NCBI GenBank assembly: GCA_963798455.1
Contig: CAWCTD010000003.1
Coordinates: 1,426,001 to 1,490,000, forward strand
Length of the DNA stretch: 64,000 nt
Direction: 5' to 3'
DNA from: CAWCTD01 sp963798455
GTDB lineage: Bacteria; Acidobacteriota; Terriglobia; Bryobacterales; Bryobacteraceae
Program-made: the position numbers and the translations under genes
Shown here: piece after piece, positions 1 through 8,973 of the stretch
Position numbering within the stretch: the first letter of the stretch is position 1
How the letters are laid out: every line of letters starts with the position of its first letter
Notes under the pieces: model-generated
What the model saw: the letters and a program-made list of their open reading frames with translations, nothing else
What the model was told of the DNA's origin: nothing
Databases searched by the model: none

Positions 1-2262
1 GCTCCCACCACGGGGTTTCGCTGGTTATATGGTAGGAACGATCCGGCGGACACTGTCCCAACAGACCGAAACCGGAGTAGTAATATCGTCGTGGCCGACA
101 CCCACATCTGGGGTGGCGACAAAGTGAACGAATTCCATTCGGGCTTCAGCCGAACATTTACAAATCGGAGCGGCAGCGATCTATCGATCTCCAAGAACTG
201 GTTCCAGGAGTACGGTATACCTAGTAATCTGAATTACGGGTTCCCTAGGATGGGAGGCCTCGGCACCGGTACCGACATATGGGAAATCGATAACAACGTT
301 CAGTTGAACGACTTTTTCAACTGGATGAAAGGTATACACAGCCTCAAATTTGGGTTCGAATTTCAGGCGCCGCAGCAAAATTCCACAGATAAGGGCGCAC
401 TAAAGGGTAATTGGGGGTTCAGCACTTCAATGACTAACATCGGTACCGGCGTGAACACGGCGACGTATCCCGGCATCGGCCGCCCGAGTGCGAACACAGG
501 ATTCGCCTTTGCCAGTTTCCTGCTCGGGTTCCCGGATTCAGTTTCGATCGCAGCCAACGCTATCCCTTACCAGTACCGCTGGAAGTATTATGCGGGGTTT
601 TTGAACGACGAAATGAAGCTTGCTCCGCGTCTCACTTTGAATGTGGGGTTGCGCTACCAAGTTGAGGTCCCAAGATCGGAAAAGCATCATAACCAGGGCA
701 CGTATGTCGGGGTCCCGGCGACAACCTCCGATGGCATCCCTGTTGTCGGAGCCGTGCAGTTGAGCGGGTTGGGCGGTGCTCCCAACACGCTGTTCCCCAC
801 TCGTTACAACAACTTCGAGCCGCGCGCCGGAATCGCTTACCGCTTGCCGACATTCTTGCCCTGGCTGCGCGTGCTTCGCGCCGGGTACAGCCTTTCGCAC
901 GTTCCGACCTCGTCCCTGTTCAACGTTACTGCTGCAATGCCTAACCTCAACCCGCGCTCGTCGAGTCTTGCCTCCCAAGGGGGACAGGACGGCGGCTGGG
1001 TGAATATCGACTGGAACACTATAGTCCTGCCCAAGCCCCTTCCGGCGTGGCCTAAGAATGGCCTTTTCGCGGACCTTTCGAAGATCAGTTCAGTGGCTGT
1101 TTTGTCTAAGCACGTCACTATCCCCTACACGCAGCAGTGGAACGTCGGGTTGGGCTTCCAGTTCACTCCTACATTGGGCGGGGAGGCGAGCTATGTAGGT
1201 TCGCGGGGCACCCAGCTATTCGGACAGATGGGGCGCAGCAACCTACAGGATCTCAGCCAATACCAGGCGGCGTTTTTGCAGGGCGTGGATATGACGCGGC
1301 AGGTACCGAACCCGTACGGGGCTAAAGATATCAACGGGGCGGTGGCCAATATTTCTTACGGGGACCAGATGCGGGCCAATCCCCTGGTAACCGCTATCTC
1401 GAATCCTTTGGTACAGGGATATAACTCCAGTTACCATGCACTCCAATTGAAACTCGACAAGCGCTATTCTGACGGCCTGCAATTCACTGTAGGCTATACG
1501 TTCAGCAAACTCTTGGATGACTCTTCGTGCGAAGGGGTGTTTTGCAGCCAGAACGTCAGTTGGTTCGGGAGAGGATTCCCGCAGTCGTACAACAGCCGGG
1601 CAGGGGAGTGGTCGTATGCGGTCAATGACATTCCTCATGCGCTGACTTATTCCTTTGCCTACCACTTGCCCTTTGGGCGAGGTCAGCTTTTGGCGGGTCG
1701 CGTGAACCGTGTGATCGACCAAGTGATTGGACACTGGGAGCTTGGCGGGGTCGGTACTGTCCGTAGCGGCCAGCCATGGCAGGATTATCAGGGGAACAGC
1801 GCGAACGCCGGCTGGCCAACGGACTACGGCCTCATCCGTCCTAACATAGTTCCGGGAGTGCCGTTTCAAAATCCGATCTGGGCTGGCAATAATGGCACTG
1901 GAGCCGTAGTGCCCTATCTGAACTTCGCCGCGTTTTCGCCGGCTGCACGTTTCTCTTTCGGCAATGCGCCGCGCACGATGGGTTACGCCCGATACCCCAC
2001 AGCGAAAACTATCGACTTGTCCATCCTGAAGGAGTTCCCGATTCACGAGCAGATGCGGCTGGAGTTCCGGTGCGAAGCCTATAGCGCCTTCAACCACGTA
2101 AACTTTAACGGGAGCAATGACTACTTCTATCTGTACAACTCGCTCGATTACAAGAACTATGCTGTACCTCCGGCTACGAATGTGCAGCCCCTGTATAGTG
2201 CTACTTACAACAATACAAATAACAACAGGGTGATTCAGTTGGGGCTGAAGCTGTATTTTTAA
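1..2262 (+). CDS. TonB-dependent receptor, Oar-like (5' partial)
   Basis: The reading frame is open from base 1, so the gene starts upstream; the visible part is 753 residues. It is the beta-barrel part of an Oar-like outer-membrane receptor of the kind greatly expanded in Acidobacteria, which takes up large substrates or carbohydrate products using TonB energy. The sequence shows barrel-like alternation of aromatic and polar residues, the motif YTFSKLLDDSS typical of this family near residue 500, and a C-terminal strand ending LGLKLYF with the terminal Phe expected for BAM-dependent insertion. The N-terminal carboxypeptidase-like and plug domains lie outside the window. The substrate cannot be read from the sequence. 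Confidence 0.88.
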   Translation, partial: APTTGFRWLYGRNDPADTVPTDRNRSSNIVVADTHIWGGDKVNEFHSGFSRTFTNRSGSDLSISKNWFQEYGIPSNLNYGFPRMGGLGTGTDIWEIDNNVQLNDFFNWMKGIHSLKFGFEFQAPQQNSTDKGALKGNWGFSTSMTNIGTGVNTATYPGIGRPSANTGFAFASFLLGFPDSVSIAANAIPYQYRWKYYAGFLNDEMKLAPRLTLNVGLRYQVEVPRSEKHHNQGTYVGVPATTSDGIPVVGAVQLSGLGGAPNTLFPTRYNNFEPRAGIAYRLPTFLPWLRVLRAGYSLSHVPTSSLFNVTAAMPNLNPRSSSLASQGGQDGGWVNIDWNTIVLPKPLPAWPKNGLFADLSKISSVAVLSKHVTIPYTQQWNVGLGFQFTPTLGGEASYVGSRGTQLFGQMGRSNLQDLSQYQAAFLQGVDMTRQVPNPYGAKDINGAVANISYGDQMRANPLVTAISNPLVQGYNSSYHALQLKLDKRYSDGLQFTVGYTFSKLLDDSSCEGVFCSQNVSWFGRGFPQSYNSRAGEWSYAVNDIPHALTYSFAYHLPFGRGQLLAGRVNRVIDQVIGHWELGGVGTVRSGQPWQDYQGNSANAGWPTDYGLIRPNIVPGVPFQNPIWAGNNGTGAVVPYLNFAAFSPAARFSFGNAPRTMGYARYPTAKTIDLSILKEFPIHEQMRLEFRCEAYSAFNHVNFNGSNDYFYLYNSLDYKNYAVPPATNVQPLYSATYNNTNNNRVIQLGLKLYF

Positions 2263-2274
2263 GGAAAGCGAGAT

Positions 2275-2309
2275 GATGCCGGGCGGACCTCCGGAGCGCG
2301 GCCGGCATC
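2275..2309. terminator. Stem-loop after the TonB receptor gene
   Basis: GATGCCGG (2275-2282) pairs perfectly with CCGGCATC (2302-2309), 12 bases after the receptor stop codon. There is no T-run behind it, so it is at best an atypical intrinsic terminator or an mRNA 3'-end stabiliser. Confidence 0.35.
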
Positions 2310-2925
2310 GTGAGGGGTACACAGGGCAGAAGAGTTTGGGCCTCCGCGGGAATCCGACGAAGTGGTCAATCGGCGTGGCTTTCAGAATGTTGTGGGTCTG
2401 CGGTTTTGGGGCTTCGACCCGTCGGTGGCGGATAGCCCGACTGCTTAGGCCGGCGGGAGTCCTTTCCAGATCGGGAGCCACAGTTCCGACGCATCGAGCC
2501 CGCTTGCCGACCTTTGGAACTGCCTCATTCCATGGAGGTTGACAGGCTCTTCTTCCCTGTGGGGATTTTCTTCGAGGGTCCGATCTCTTGATCGTTGGCA
2601 CGGCGACCTGACCGGCCACCAGAGAATATGCGTTCCACGGGCGTGGCTGGCCGCAGAGCGCCTGACCGGGCAAACGGCCGCCGTGCGACTCTGGCCGCCC
2701 CCAAAGGGGTAAAATTGTCCTCAGATCCCTATCAGCATTGGTTCTCGGAGGATCTGGGCACCTACGGCAGTGCGCGAGACGAGGAGGCATCTTTCAGAAA
2801 CACCCAATAAAACGGGGGGCCATCAGATTCTTGCGCAGAGCCAAGAGTTTCACGTCTGGGATCCGAAGTCGGGTCCCGCATGACCTGACTTGCAGTAGGC
2901 ATCCCGGAGACTGGATAGATTTGCC
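2310..2925. other. Non-coding stretch, no recognisable gene
   Basis: About 600 bases with only short open frames in several frames, none with a recognisable domain or a convincing ribosome-binding site. It lies between an intact receptor gene and a decayed aminotransferase, so it may hold unrecognisable gene remains. Confidence 0.5.
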
Positions 2926-3830
2926 ATGATACATCGCAGAGGTTTCTTGGCGACGGTGGTTTCGGGCGTAGCGGCGGCCGGCCGAAGAGGTGGGGCGGGG
3001 TAGGGACTACTGGCGCGAAATCCAGCAAGCCTTCACGGTCGACCGCACCCTCATCAATCTGAACAACGGCGGAGTTAGCCCTTCGCCGAAGGTGGTACAG
3101 GAAGCCATGCGCCGGGCGCTGGAGTTCAGCAACCGCGCGCCGGTCTACGCGCTGTGGAGTGCGCTCGAGCCCGAAGTCGAGGGCGTGCCTCTACGGCTGG
3201 CGAACACGTTTGGGTGCTATCCGGAAAGAGCTGGCCATCACGCGCAATGCCTCAGAGGCCCTCGAATTCGCGCAAATGGGCATCGATCTGAAGCTGCGCG
3301 ATGAAGTGCTGACCACCGATCAGGATTACCCGCGCATGATCACCACCTGGAGGCAGCGCGAGCGGCGCGATGGCATCGGAATGAAGCAGTTCTCCTCCCC
3401 TAACCCTCCGCCGTCCCTGGACGACCTCTACCAGCGGTTGGAGCAGGCCATCACGCCCAAGACGCGCGTGATTCTGCTGTGCCACGTGACCTACATGACC
3501 GGCAAGATCTTCCCGGTCAAGAAGATCTGCCAGATGGCCCGCCAACGGGGCATTCTGACGATTCTGGACGGTGCGCACGCCTTCGCGCACCTCCCATTCA
3601 AGTACTCGGATCTGGATTGCGACTACTACGGCACAAGCCTGCACAAGTGGATGCCGGCGCCGCACGCCACGGGCTTCCTGTTCGTGCGCACAGACAAGAT
3701 TGCCAGCACGTGGCCCCTCATGGCCGCGCGCGAGAGGCAGGACAACAATATCCGCAAGTTGCGTATTCCGACGATGCCAATCGGTGATTCCGACGGGATG
3801 CCGATCACGATCGGAGCGAAGCGAGGCTAG
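2926..3830 (+). pseudogene. Decayed class V aminotransferase (isopenicillin-N epimerase-like), Tat-signal type
   Basis: The coding trace is spread over three frames. ATG 2926 gives a Tat-like start (MIHRRGFLATVVSG) that stops at 3001. The next frame carries INLNNGGVSPSPKVVQEAMR. Frame three from about 3228 carries ELAITRNASEALEF, the PLP-site stretch ILDGAHAFAHLPF and the Schiff-base lysine motif YYGTSLHKW. Removing one A near 3224-3228 (GGAAAGAG) restores FGCYPEELAITRN across the second break; the first break lies in a G-rich run at about 2975-3000. Similarity fades after about 3770 and the usual C-terminal half of the small domain is missing. The family consists of fold-type I PLP enzymes. 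Two indels plus a lost C-terminus argue for a dead gene, although homopolymer assembly errors could explain the indels. Confidence 0.75.
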
Positions 3831-4157
3831 TGAAACGTGGTGGTGGCTAGTCTACAGCACCACCTCGACTGCAGCGCTCTCACAGCATCAACGAGGGGGT
3901 AGGGGACGGAAAGGTGTCGGTGGAATCAGGCGAAAGAGCCGCAATTGCTTGGCCACTGGGCCCTCGGGAGGAGCAGGACGACCCTCTCGGGACTGCAGGG
4001 AAGGCATTCAGGAGGAAAAGGCTGAGCTTCAACGGCGCCAAGACAGGCCGATCGTGGTATGCCGATGTCGGCCGCAAGGCCAAAAAGGAAATTGTGGTTG
4101 AACTGGTGGGGTGGGACTCCCGTCCTAGCCCATCCCGTCATTCACGAGGAGGAATTC
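3831..4157 (+). other. Non-coding remnant region upstream of the mannonate dehydratase gene
   Basis: No intact gene is visible. The stretch may hold further decayed aminotransferase sequence. It ends with a strong ribosome-binding site (AGGAGGA, 4147-4153) that serves the next gene. Confidence 0.5.
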
Positions 4158-5258
4158 ATGAATCGCCATTTGTCACGAAGGAACCTAATACAAGCCGCTG
4201 GTGCGACGGCCTTCGCACCGTCTTTTGAAGCCGCCGCATCGTCCCAGTGGCCGGTTGTCGAAGGGCCTAACACTCCCAAGATCTGCCTGGGAGGAGGGCG
4301 AGATGAATCCGGCATGCGACGTGTGAAGCAGCTTGGCGAAGACTATGTGATCGGGGGAGGGGGCCAGCTTCCATGGAAAGAAGCCGACATCCGAGCCCAG
4401 ATAGAGCGGTGCAAAGCCGCCGGTTTGACCCTGTACAACATCATGATCAGCGGGTTCAACAACACCATCTACGGACGGCCGGGCCGCGACGAGGAGATCG
4501 ACAAAGTCATCCAGTCGATCCGTGCCGCAGGAAAGGCGGGGCTGCCGGTGATCGAGTACAACTTCTATGCGCATCGCGCCATGGAGGGCTACTTCGAGGA
4601 AACGGGAAGAGCCGGCTTAGGGCACACAGGCTTCGACTACGAGAAGATGAAGGGCCTGCCGCCGCTGCCGGAGGAAGGCGCCCACAACCTCGACGAGATG
4701 TGGAACAACATTACCTACTTCCTGAAGGCTGTAGTGCCGGTGGCCCAGGGGTCAGGCGTCAGGCTGGCACTGCATCCCAACGACCCTCCGGCGCCCGTCA
4801 GCCGCGGCTCCCAGCAGATCATGGGGTCAGTGGCGGGCTGGAAGAAACTCATCTCGATCGCGGACAGCCCTTCGAAAGGGATTACGTTCGACTGCGGAGT
4901 GACAAGGGAGATGGGCGAGGACCCGGTGGAAGTCTGCCGCTACTTTGCCAGCAGGGACCGCATCAACCACATGCACTTCCGCAACGTGCGGGTGATCAAG
5001 CCCTACGAGAGATACACCGAGGTGTCCCTCGACGAGGGCCAGGTGGACCTGTTCGCCGTGATGAAGGAGGTCGTGCGGCAGAAATACACGCGAACGATCT
5101 ACCCCGAGCACCCGCGGGCGTTCGACTATGACCGCGAGTATGCCAAACTGAGCACCGGTGGACGTATCGGCGGTTACCCAGGGGGTGGCGGCTACACGGG
5201 CACAACGTTCTGCGTCGCTTACGCCAGGGCCATGCTGCAGGCAGCCCTGGAATCATAA
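4158..5258 (+). CDS. Mannonate dehydratase family protein, Tat-exported
   Basis: A 366-residue protein of the UxuA/mannonate dehydratase family, a TIM-barrel that dehydrates D-mannonate to 2-keto-3-deoxygluconate in hexuronate catabolism. ATG 4158 is chosen over longer upstream frames because AGGAGGA precedes it by four bases and it starts a Tat-like leader (MNRHLSRRNLIQAAGA). Family features are FDCGVTREMGEDP near residue 245, HMHFRNVR near 275 and a late YPEHPR near 315, which supply metal-binding Cys/His and catalytic residues. An exported form is unusual for a catabolic dehydratase but common in this phylum, where such paralogues often sit beside glycoside hydrolases. It could act on another sugar acid. 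Confidence 0.82.
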   Translation: MNRHLSRRNLIQAAGATAFAPSFEAAASSQWPVVEGPNTPKICLGGGRDESGMRRVKQLGEDYVIGGGGQLPWKEADIRAQIERCKAAGLTLYNIMISGFNNTIYGRPGRDEEIDKVIQSIRAAGKAGLPVIEYNFYAHRAMEGYFEETGRAGLGHTGFDYEKMKGLPPLPEEGAHNLDEMWNNITYFLKAVVPVAQGSGVRLALHPNDPPAPVSRGSQQIMGSVAGWKKLISIADSPSKGITFDCGVTREMGEDPVEVCRYFASRDRINHMHFRNVRVIKPYERYTEVSLDEGQVDLFAVMKEVVRQKYTRTIYPEHPRAFDYDREYAKLSTGGRIGGYPGGGGYTGTTFCVAYARAMLQAALES

Positions 5259-5277
5259 GTGAAAGAGGCCGAAGAAA

Positions 5278-5559
5278 TGTCTGGCCGCCGTGAATTCCTA
5301 GCCGGGACGGTGGCTGACACCGTTTTGTTCACCCCCGCCCGCTCCGCCTCCAACACGATCAGCTCGTGCACTCATGAGTGGTTCGGGGACAAACTGGAGC
5401 ACCCCCGTTGCCTCCGGGCTAGAGCGTGAAGTTCTCCACATCCAGGGCTTGCAGAACCCTGTCCTGACGCCGGCTGAGATCAAGAAGGCGATCCAGAATT
5501 GTTACGACGCGACGCCGGGAAAGGTTACACACCCCCGAAAAACGACCGTTGTCGGGTAA
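5278..5559 (+). pseudogene. LarA-like (DUF2088) N-terminal fragment, frameshifted
   Basis: ATG 5278, 19 bases after the mannonate dehydratase, opens a Tat-like leader (MSGRREFLAGTVAD) followed by CTHEWFGDKLEH, then stops. An overlapping frame continues with VLHIQGLQNPVLTPAEIKKA and ends near RKTTVV. This order of motifs resembles the N-terminus of nickel-dependent lactate racemase-like proteins (DUF2088). The gene is broken by a frameshift near 5390-5410 and cut off by about 5559, just before intron-like sequence. The family call rests on remembered motif order and is moderate. Confidence 0.5.
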
Positions 5560-5641
5560 GGCAATGGCGCGGACCGGGCTTCGAATGATGCCGACGTTTC
5601 CATTGCCTCCCCTAAGATTCCGTGCGGCGGGTTTTCCCCGG

Positions 5642-5911
5642 TTAACCGAGAAAGCGGAAGCTTTGCTTGCGCGCTTGCCTGATGCTGGTCTTCACCTCAT
5701 TCAGGGTGAGTCCCAGCCGCGTGACCACCCCACGCGTCCAATCCAGTGCCTCCACCGCTTTGCCGCGGCTCAGAATCACGAAGTCGTCCGCATAGTTGAC
5801 CACACGGGCCCGGAATTGCTCTCCCCGTTTGGTGTTCCGCCAGCCCTTTGACAAACGGTTCATGTACAGGTTGGCGAGCATGTAGCTGACCACCCCACCT
5901 TGGGGAGTCCC
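5642..5911 (-). pseudogene. Group II intron reverse transcriptase/maturase fragment
   Basis: Ninety codons encode the RT core: GTPQGGVVSYMLANLYMNRL (RT block 4) at the start, then VVNYADDFVILSRG with the catalytic YADD, then a stretch ending SFRFLG at a stop. The visible part begins directly after an in-frame stop at the GTPQGG motif and lacks the N-terminal fingers, thumb, maturase and HNH regions. A full enzyme has about 400-600 residues, so this is an internal scrap of a mobile intron. It lies antisense to, and just downstream of, the truncated LarA-like gene. Confidence 0.85.
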
Positions 5912-6045
5912 TCAGTGGTGGTTCTTCCCGCCCGTCAACCGACGCCTCCCGTTTTCATCGAGGCCCGTGGGTATAGAATGAAGGGTGGCCAGGATGGGAA
6001 AACCGAAATCCTGGAATACTCTCTGTAAGCAAGCGGAGGTGACGA

Positions 6046-7074
6046 TTGCGCGCGCTGGCCAAGAGCAAGCCTGAACCGGGTTTGTGGCTGGAGGATGTTC
6101 CACAGCCAAAGCCCGGAATCAATGATGTCCTGATCAAGGTGCTGTTAACAGGGATCTGCGGCACGGATCTGCACATCTACGAGTGGGACGACTGGGCCAA
6201 GGCCACGATCCCGGTTCCCATGGTCATCGGGCACGAGTTCGTAGGCGAGGTGGTGGAGGTCGGCTCCAACGTCGCCGACTTCCATCCCGGTGAAATCGTC
6301 GGCGGCGAAGGCCACGTCGTTTGCGGCCTCTGCCGGAACTGCCTGGCGGGCCGCCGCCATTTGTGCGCACACTCGCTGGGGCTGGGCGTGCAGCGTCCCG
6401 GCGCTTACGCCGAGTACGTCGTGCTTCCCATGAGCAACATCTGGCGTCACCGGCCCACTGTTCCGCTCGAGATCGCTGCCATCTTCGACCCGTTCGGCAA
6501 CGCCGTACACACGGCCCTCACCTTCAAAGTGTTGGGCGAGGACGTGCTCATTACCGGCGCCGGTCCCATCGGCAGCATGGCCGCCGCGGTGGTGCGCCAC
6601 GCCGGCGCGCGGCACGTAGTCATCACCGACGTGAACCCGTACCGGCTGGATCTCGCCCGCAAGTTGGGTGTGACGCTTGCGGTGGATACGCGCCAGGAGC
6701 CGCTGGCGGAGGTGCAAAAGCGGCTCGGCATGCAGGAAGGCTTTGACGTGGGACTGGAGATGTCGGGCAACGCCTCGGCCTTCCGCGAGATGCTCGGCAA
6801 CATGTGCCATGGCGGCCGCATCGCCATGCTCGGCATTCCCAAGGGCCAGATTGCCATCGACTGGAACCGCGTGATCTTCAACATGATCACGATCAAGGGC
6901 ATCTACGGCAGGGAAATGTACGAGAGCTGGTACATGATGACCGTGATGCTCGAGTCGGGGCTGGACATCTCGCCGGTGATCACGCACCGCCTGGCCTGGC
7001 ACGAATACGAAAAGGGCTTCGAAGCCATGCGCTCCGGCCAGTCCGGAAAAGTCATCCTGGACTGGCGGGTGTAG
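6046..7074 (+). CDS. tdh: L-threonine 3-dehydrogenase
   Basis: A 342-residue zinc-dependent medium-chain dehydrogenase that oxidises L-threonine to 2-amino-3-ketobutyrate with NAD+. The length matches E. coli Tdh. Catalytic zinc ligands Cys38 (GICGTD) and His63-Glu64 (IGHEF) are present, as are the structural zinc cysteines at 93, 96, 99 and 107. The Rossmann motif is ITGAGPIGSMAA near 168. The start is TTG 6046 with GGAGG at 6035-6039. The next gene is kbl, which completes the pathway to glycine and acetyl-CoA. A TATAGAAT stretch at 5972-5979 could be a -10 element, but no good -35 is seen. Confidence 0.95.
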   Translation: MRALAKSKPEPGLWLEDVPQPKPGINDVLIKVLLTGICGTDLHIYEWDDWAKATIPVPMVIGHEFVGEVVEVGSNVADFHPGEIVGGEGHVVCGLCRNCLAGRRHLCAHSLGLGVQRPGAYAEYVVLPMSNIWRHRPTVPLEIAAIFDPFGNAVHTALTFKVLGEDVLITGAGPIGSMAAAVVRHAGARHVVITDVNPYRLDLARKLGVTLAVDTRQEPLAEVQKRLGMQEGFDVGLEMSGNASAFREMLGNMCHGGRIAMLGIPKGQIAIDWNRVIFNMITIKGIYGREMYESWYMMTVMLESGLDISPVITHRLAWHEYEKGFEAMRSGQSGKVILDWRV

Positions 7075-7084
7075 GGCAGCGTCA

Positions 7085-7211
7085 AGGAATTGGCTGGACA
7101 TGACTGACTCCAGGATGTGTGGCGCAGACGATCGTCTTCTGTCGTCTGCGTTTGGCCGCAGTTGGCAGGCCACAAATGACGATGGCCTGCCCCACCGTCC
7201 AGCCAATTCCT
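7085..7211. repeat. Structured inverted-repeat element between tdh and kbl
   Basis: A 127-bp interval is bounded by a perfect 15-bp inverted repeat, AGGAATTGGCTGGAC (7085-7099) and its complement (7197-7211). Inside lie two more perfect 9-bp hairpins: CGCAGACGA 7123-7131 with 7142-7150, and GGCAGGCCA 7164-7172 with 7183-7191. No coding capacity is seen. It may be a MITE-like or REP-like insertion, or an RNA element affecting kbl expression; the kbl ribosome-binding site lies just outside it. Confidence 0.7.
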
Positions 7212-7238
7212 GGACACTGGAGTAGGAGGCCGGCTAAA

Positions 7239-8432
7239 ATGTACGGCAAGATTCAGCAGTCGCTCGCCACCAAGCTCGATGAGATCGCGCGCGCCGGCCT
7301 CTACAAGGAAGAGCGCGTGCTCCAGACGCCGCAGCAGGCCCGGGTGAGGGTGCCCCAGGGAGAGGTCCTGAACCTCTGCGCCAACAACTATCTCGGTTTG
7401 GCCAATCACCCGGAAGTAATCAGGGCGGCGCAGGAGGCTTTGGCCCGGTGGGGATTCGGCATGGCCTCGGTGCGGTTCATCTGTGGCACGCAGACCATCC
7501 ACAAGGAACTGGAGCGCCGCTTGAGTGAATTCCTTGGAACCGATGACGCGGTTCTCTACAACTCCTGCTTCGACGCCAACGGCGGCCTGTTTGAAACCCT
7601 GCTTGACGAGCACGACGCGGTCATTTCGGACGAACTCAACCACGCCAGCATCATCGACGGGATTCGGTTGTCGAAGGCCCAGCGGTTCCGTTACCGCAAC
7701 TCGGACATGGGCGACCTCGATGCCAGGCTCAAGGAAGCCGCGGGCGCGCGTCACACTCTCATCGCCACCGACGGCGTCTTCTCCATGCACGGCTACATCG
7801 CCAGGCTCCGCGAGATCTGCGACCTGGCCGACAGGTACGGCGCCATGGTCATGGTGGACGATTCTCACGCTGTGGGTTTCGCCGGCAAAACGGGACGCGG
7901 CACGCCCGAGCACTGCGGCGTCATGGGGCGCGTGGACATCCTGACCGGCACGCTCGGCAAGGCGCTCGGCGGGGCCTGCGGCGGGTACACGGCGACCAGG
8001 CGCGAGATCGCCGCCCTGCTGCGCCAGCGGTCCCGCCCGTACTTGTTCTCCAATTCCCTGCCCCCGTCCATTGCCGCCGCTTGCCTGAAAGTGCTGGACC
8101 TCCTGACCGGGTCCGACGACCTGCGCCGCCGCTTGTGGGAGAACACGGCGTTCTTCCGCGAGCGCATGACTTCGCTCGGCTTCCAGATCCTCGCCGGCGA
8201 GCACCCCATCGTACCGGTGATGGTGGGCGACGCTTCCGCCGCCGTTCGTCTGGCGGACCTGCTCCTTACCAAGGGGATCTACGTGATCGCCTTTTCCTAC
8301 CCGGTGGTGCCGCAGGACAAGGCCCGCATCCGCGTCCAGGTCTCCGCCTCGCACTCGCGCGAAGACCTGGAATTCGCCGCCCGGAAGTTCGCCGAGGCAA
8401 AGGCGGAGCTGGGCAGAAGTCGAAGCGGATAA
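7239..8432 (+). CDS. kbl: Glycine C-acetyltransferase (2-amino-3-ketobutyrate CoA ligase)
   Basis: A 397-residue PLP enzyme of the alpha-oxoamine synthase family; E. coli Kbl has 398. It cleaves 2-amino-3-ketobutyrate with CoA to glycine and acetyl-CoA. Motifs seen are NNYLGLANHP near 45, the PLP-stacking region NSCFDANGGLFET near 110, DDSHAVGFAGKTGRGT near 207 and the Schiff-base lysine in GTLGKALGG near 240. ATG 7239 is preceded by AGGAGG at 7224-7229. It follows tdh on the same strand and is probably co-transcribed across the intervening hairpin element. A possible displaced copy of its 3' end lies at 10584-10640. Confidence 0.95.
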   Translation: MYGKIQQSLATKLDEIARAGLYKEERVLQTPQQARVRVPQGEVLNLCANNYLGLANHPEVIRAAQEALARWGFGMASVRFICGTQTIHKELERRLSEFLGTDDAVLYNSCFDANGGLFETLLDEHDAVISDELNHASIIDGIRLSKAQRFRYRNSDMGDLDARLKEAAGARHTLIATDGVFSMHGYIARLREICDLADRYGAMVMVDDSHAVGFAGKTGRGTPEHCGVMGRVDILTGTLGKALGGACGGYTATRREIAALLRQRSRPYLFSNSLPPSIAAACLKVLDLLTGSDDLRRRLWENTAFFRERMTSLGFQILAGEHPIVPVMVGDASAAVRLADLLLTKGIYVIAFSYPVVPQDKARIRVQVSASHSREDLEFAARKFAEAKAELGRSRSG

Positions 8433-8445
8433 CAGGGTCCCGTTC

Positions 8446-8946
8446 CTACTGCTTGTCGAAGATCAGCTTTTGTTCCGACTCCATGGAGTTACTGGAGCTT
8501 TCCACCAGGATGGTCATCTGCTTTCCGTCTTCGGAGAGGAAGTAGGTCCGCCTGGTCTTCGACATGCCGGCCTCCTCCAGCACTATCAGACATCCGCCCT
8601 GCCAGTAAGCGCGGAGTCCCGTGAGCGACTGGCGGATGTTCGGGTCGGGTGGCAAAAGTGGCTGCGGCTTCCCGTCCGCGACAAGGGAGCGCGTCGATTC
8701 CGTGGACTCCGCGTTTCGGAGATAGCCGGACTCCACCGCCCGCTCCAGGATCCTCGTCTCCTTGACGTTCAATCCCTTCTGCTCGATCGTCTGCGTCTGT
8801 CCGAGCTGGCTCATCGAGTGCATCATTCCGAAGTAGCTTTGCTTGAGATTCAGCTTCCAGGTCCCGCTGAGGTCGGTGCCCCTCTGCGCGTAGCCCCCCG
8901 CCGCGAGGGCTGTAACCGCCAACCAAATGATGAATAGCCTGCGCAT
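8446..8946 (-). CDS. Secreted small beta-rich protein of unknown function
   Basis: A 166-residue protein with a signal peptide (cleavage near GGYAQ, residue 21), then LSGTWKLNLKQS and a C-terminus ending LIFDKQ. The SGTWKLN opening and DKQ ending recur in the 155-residue protein at 61268-61735, so the two belong to one small exported family, perhaps lipocalin-like in fold. It lies 27 bp downstream of the GH39 gene on the same strand and converges on kbl with a 13-bp gap. I do not recognise a function. Confidence 0.7.
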   Translation of the reverse strand: MRRLFIIWLAVTALAAGGYAQRGTDLSGTWKLNLKQSYFGMMHSMSQLGQTQTIEQKGLNVKETRILERAVESGYLRNAESTESTRSLVADGKPQPLLPPDPNIRQSLTGLRAYWQGGCLIVLEEAGMSKTRRTYFLSEDGKQMTILVESSSNSMESEQKLIFDKQ

Positions 8947-8973
8947 GACTCGCTCCTTCGCCTCCCGCGGATC

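Noticed and set aside
1243..2790. A 515-codon minus-strand open frame
   Set aside because: Mostly antisense to the TonB receptor; no family motif and no start signal.
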